From positions 1 to 64,000 of the forward strand of contig NZ_JAJNCL010000015.1 in assembly GCF_021025955.1 (NCBI RefSeq): a DNA stretch of 64,000 bases, in the 5' to 3' direction. Below, one piece after another: positions 61,894 through 64,000 of this stretch; within the stretch, counting starts at the first letter, position 1, and the number at the start of each line of letters is the position of its first letter. Source of the stretch: Rhodococcus qingshengii. Its GTDB lineage: Bacteria; Actinomycetota; Actinomycetes; Mycobacteriales; Mycobacteriaceae. The notes beneath the pieces are model-generated. The model ran no database searches. It worked only from the letters and a program-made list of their open reading frames with translations, and had not been told where the DNA came from. A program made the position numbers and the translations under genes.

Positions 61894-63297
61894 CGTCGCA
61901 GTGGGGACAGTGGTTGTCACCTCAGCCTCGAACAGTTCGTCGAGAGCTGCCCCGAAACCTTGCGCGAGCTGGTCTAATTCGGGTGCCAGATCAGAGCAAC
62001 TGACAATGCCGACGTCGAGTTTTCCGTCGAGCGACATCACCGTCACGTTGAGGCCCGCCCCGTGAAAGATCGGACCGAGTGGGAACATTCCTTTGATCTG
62101 CGCGCCCAGGAAGTAGAGCGGGACCGGCGGCCCTGGCACGTTGGAGACCACCAGGTTGGACACGACGGGGTGACGTTCGGCAAGTTTGAGTGACGAGTAC
62201 ACGCGCATGGCAGCGCCGAACACTGCCGGCGATGCGAACTGCGACCAGTCTTGAAGCATGTTCGCCCCCAGTGCTTCGTTGTGGTTCTTCGAGGTGGCGT
62301 TGTAATCGCTGATCGCGTGCAGGCGTTCGACCGGATCGGCGATCTGGGTGCCGAGTTGCGTGAACATGCCCGAGATCTGGTTCGTGCCCGGCCGATCGGA
62401 TTTGCCGTGGACCGACACCGGCACCATGGCGACGAGGGAATCCTCCGGCAGTTCGTCCCGGTCCTCCAGATACTTACGCAATGCTCCGGCGCAGAGCGCG
62501 AGAACCACGTCGTTGACCTTCACGCCATGACGGTCTTTGACGGCTTTGACCTTCGCGAGATCGAGCTGGCTGAACGCGACGTTGCGGTGACCGGTGATAG
62601 CGCCGTTGAACGAGGTTCGCGGCGCGGTGAACGGTGCAGGCATGGCTTCACCCTTCCGTGCGCGCGTCACCCACTTGGGGAGCATGGCGATTCCGCCGGG
62701 AACTAATCGGGCAATTCGTGCGGGCCGTGCAATCACGGCCATGAGCCCACCGATCGCGATGTCCAGCGTTCCCGCGTCGCCTGCGCCCTGAGCGTCGGGG
62801 TCCACCAGGGCCGCTGAATCCGGTTCGAGGCTGCATAGCTGAGCCAGGATGTTTGCGCCGGTTATGCCGTCAGCGGCGCTGTGATGGATCTTCGACATGA
62901 CCGCGATCTGTCCGTCGGCGAGTCCCTCGATGACCCACATCTCCCACAGCGGACGCGACCGATCCAATGGCTGGCTGGCGATGTGCCCGGCAAGTTCCGC
63001 CAGTTCCGCGTGGGTGCCTGGCGCGGGTACCGCGGTCCGATGGCAATGCCGCTCGATGTCGAAATCGTGATCGTCGACCCACACCGGGTAGTCGAGATTG
63101 AGGCGCGAATCCTTGAGCTTGCGCCGGAAGGTCGGCATGGTCGCCATCCGCGAGTCCAACTCGCGAAGCAGCTTCCGGTAGTCGTAACCGCCCGGGATGG
63201 TCGTGGGGTCGAGCAGGACAAGTCCACAAACGTGCAATAGCTGGGTCGGTGTTTCCAAGTAGAGGAAGGTTGCGTCGAGTCCGCTGAGACGTTGCAT
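61891..63297 (-). CDS. Wax ester synthase/diacylglycerol acyltransferase (WS/DGAT)
   Basis: This 468-residue protein makes triacylglycerol or wax esters from acyl-CoA. The catalytic HHxxxDG is in SKIHHSAADGITG (about 131-143), the N-terminus has the typical LSGLDATFLYLETPTQ, and the C-terminal half has NLVVSNVPGPPVPLYFLG. Rhodococci carry many paralogues for lipid storage. A KstR-type palindrome overlaps its promoter. The ATG at 63297 has no ribosome site; TAAAAT ends 5 nt upstream, so it is probably leaderless. Confidence 0.94.
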   Translation of the reverse strand: MQRLSGLDATFLYLETPTQLLHVCGLVLLDPTTIPGGYDYRKLLRELDSRMATMPTFRRKLKDSRLNLDYPVWVDDHDFDIERHCHRTAVPAPGTHAELAELAGHIASQPLDRSRPLWEMWVIEGLADGQIAVMSKIHHSAADGITGANILAQLCSLEPDSAALVDPDAQGAGDAGTLDIAIGGLMAVIARPARIARLVPGGIAMLPKWVTRARKGEAMPAPFTAPRTSFNGAITGHRNVAFSQLDLAKVKAVKDRHGVKVNDVVLALCAGALRKYLEDRDELPEDSLVAMVPVSVHGKSDRPGTNQISGMFTQLGTQIADPVERLHAISDYNATSKNHNEALGANMLQDWSQFASPAVFGAAMRVYSSLKLAERHPVVSNLVVSNVPGPPVPLYFLGAQIKGMFPLGPIFHGAGLNVTVMSLDGKLDVGIVSCSDLAPELDQLAQGFGAALDELFEAEVTTTVPTAT

Positions 63298-63302
63298 GAC
63301 TC

Positions 63303-63320
63303 ATTTTAGAACAGGTTCTA
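63303..63320 (-). promoter_or_regulatory. KstR-type palindrome and -10 of the WS/DGAT gene
   Basis: TAGAACAGGTTCTA (63307-63320) is a perfect match to the KstR motif TnnAACnnGTTnnA of cholesterol-catabolic regulons. It overlaps TAAAAT (63303-63308, minus strand), the probable -10, which ends 5 nt before the ATG. Repressor binding would block transcription of the acyltransferase. Confidence 0.65.
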
Positions 63321-63356
63321 GTATTTTCCGGTGAAATGCTCAAACGAGTAGCGGAG

Positions 63357-63947
63357 TCAGTCGTTCTGCCGCGACAGCGTGGTTATCCCGGCGGGAGGAA
63401 GTCCCGCGGCATAGGCGAGAACTTCACAGAAAGCCTCGACGTGGTGAGCCAGTTCGGACGAAGTTGCAGTCCAGGACGCTCGGAGTTCGAGCTGATGGGC
63501 TCGGGGCGGCCCGGCAATGTCGCCGTAACGCACCGATGTCGTGGCCGTGACCGTGCCGCCCAGGGCGACAAAAGGTTCCGGCCCCGCTTCCAATGCGTCC
63601 ACCAGCCAACTCCAGGCTACTTCGGGAAGTAGTGGATCCGCGGCGACAGCTTCGTCGAGATCGGCCTGAATATAGGCGACCAAGCGCATGGTGCCGTTCC
63701 ACGCCTCGTCGCCGTCCGGATCGAACAGCAGGATGAGGCGGCCGAAAGCGTCACCTTCGGATTGCTCTGCCACGACGTCGGAGTCCGGATGCAGCACCTC
63801 CGCCCCCACAGCGTGGCTGTACGGAGCGAGACGTTGCGGCGGACGGATGGGACCGACCTCTATCTCGGGCCGAACCCGCGCAGCGGTCATCGCCTCCACG
63901 GCGGCACGGAACTCGGCCGGGTCGGCTGTCGATCCGGATGTCGTCAC
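63357..63947 (-). CDS. DUF3000 family protein (Rv2680-like)
   Basis: The 196-residue protein matches DUF3000: FRAAVEAMTAARVRPEIEVGPIRPPQRLAPYSHA-type N-terminus (about 12-45), GRLILLFDPDGDEAWNGTMRLVAYIQADLD, and a C-terminal AFCEVLAYAAGLPP. Function is unknown. The start is GTG 63947; TAACGT (63956-63961) ends 8 nt upstream. Only 53 bp remain to the window edge and no further gene can be assigned there. Confidence 0.9.
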   Translation of the reverse strand: MTTSGSTADPAEFRAAVEAMTAARVRPEIEVGPIRPPQRLAPYSHAVGAEVLHPDSDVVAEQSEGDAFGRLILLFDPDGDEAWNGTMRLVAYIQADLDEAVAADPLLPEVAWSWLVDALEAGPEPFVALGGTVTATTSVRYGDIAGPPRAHQLELRASWTATSSELAHHVEAFCEVLAYAAGLPPAGITTLSRQND

Positions 63948-64000
63948 AGGTCAGGACGTTAGTCGGGGATGCGGGCGGGTAGGTGGAGGCGCGCCGACCG

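Noticed and set aside
1-64000. CRISPR arrays, tRNA genes, insertion sequences, prophage or a defence island
   Set aside because: I saw no regularly spaced repeats, tRNA-like cloverleaf, transposase, integrase or phage genes; gene order follows the conserved actinobacterial core block.

Overview
The window is a high-GC actinobacterial chromosome segment, most likely from Rhodococcus (Nocardiaceae, erythropolis-like). From memory of the M. tuberculosis H37Rv map, much of it follows the conserved block Rv2716 to Rv2680: PhzF-like protein, alpha/beta hydrolase, PAC2, ideR, sigB, DUF3099, DUF3039, YihY, sigA, ppgK, suhB, cei, DUF4193, DUF3093, dut, DUF3710, hydrolase, OB-fold protein, DUF3159, ceoC, ceoB, APC permease, TrmA-like methylase, dxs, RNase D, DUF3000. 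Rhodococcus-type insertions interrupt it: oxyR/ahpCD, acuC-patA, a khtTU-type antiporter, a glutaminase fusion, a siderophore-binding lipoprotein, a cholesterol-oxidase-type enzyme, fadAB and a wax ester synthase. I see no CRISPR array, tRNA, rRNA, insertion sequence or prophage. Coding density is high and most gaps are short.

Layout. 0-5.5 kb: small membrane protein and a papain-like protein on a shared leaderless promoter, PhzF-like protein, peroxide defence (oxyR divergent from ahpC-ahpD), GlcD-type oxidase. 5.7-12 kb: LysR-effector-like protein divergent from a DUF5997 protein, DUF3516 helicase, hydrolase, PAC2. 12-24.8 kb: lipoprotein, DUF4192, galE-ideR, acuC-patA (a predicted reversible lysine acetylation pair), sigB, methyltransferase, DUF3099/DUF3039, YihY. 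25-30.3 kb: second helicase, DUF7455, DUF952, potassium antiporter pair, secreted phosphatase. 30.4-44.5 kb: the sigA-to-TrmA core block. 44.6-49.3 kb: MarR/MFS efflux pair, SIMPL protein, three-domain glutaminase. 49.5-57 kb: dxs, sugar porter, a 5'-truncated SRPBCC gene, siderophore-binding lipoprotein, TetR, secreted GMC oxidase. 57-64 kb: fadB-fadA, RNase D, wax ester synthase, DUF3000.

Regulatory reading. Thirteen genes have a TAnnnT hexamer ending exactly 6 nt before the start codon, the architecture of leaderless actinobacterial transcripts, and five more have it at 7-8 nt. An IdeR-like box overlaps the siderophore-binding gene promoter, and ideR itself is in the window. A perfect KstR-type palindrome sits at the start of the wax ester synthase gene. 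OxyR, MarR and oxidase-promoter dyads are also visible. Several intergenic gaps hold long perfect hairpins, probably bidirectional terminators.

I found no clearly new multi-gene system. The observations most worth following are the symmetric leaderless promoter at 329-345, the HTH-less LysR-like/DUF5997 pair, a 25-codon ORF coupled to ceoC, the glutaminase-STAS-cNMP fusion, and the truncated SRPBCC gene.
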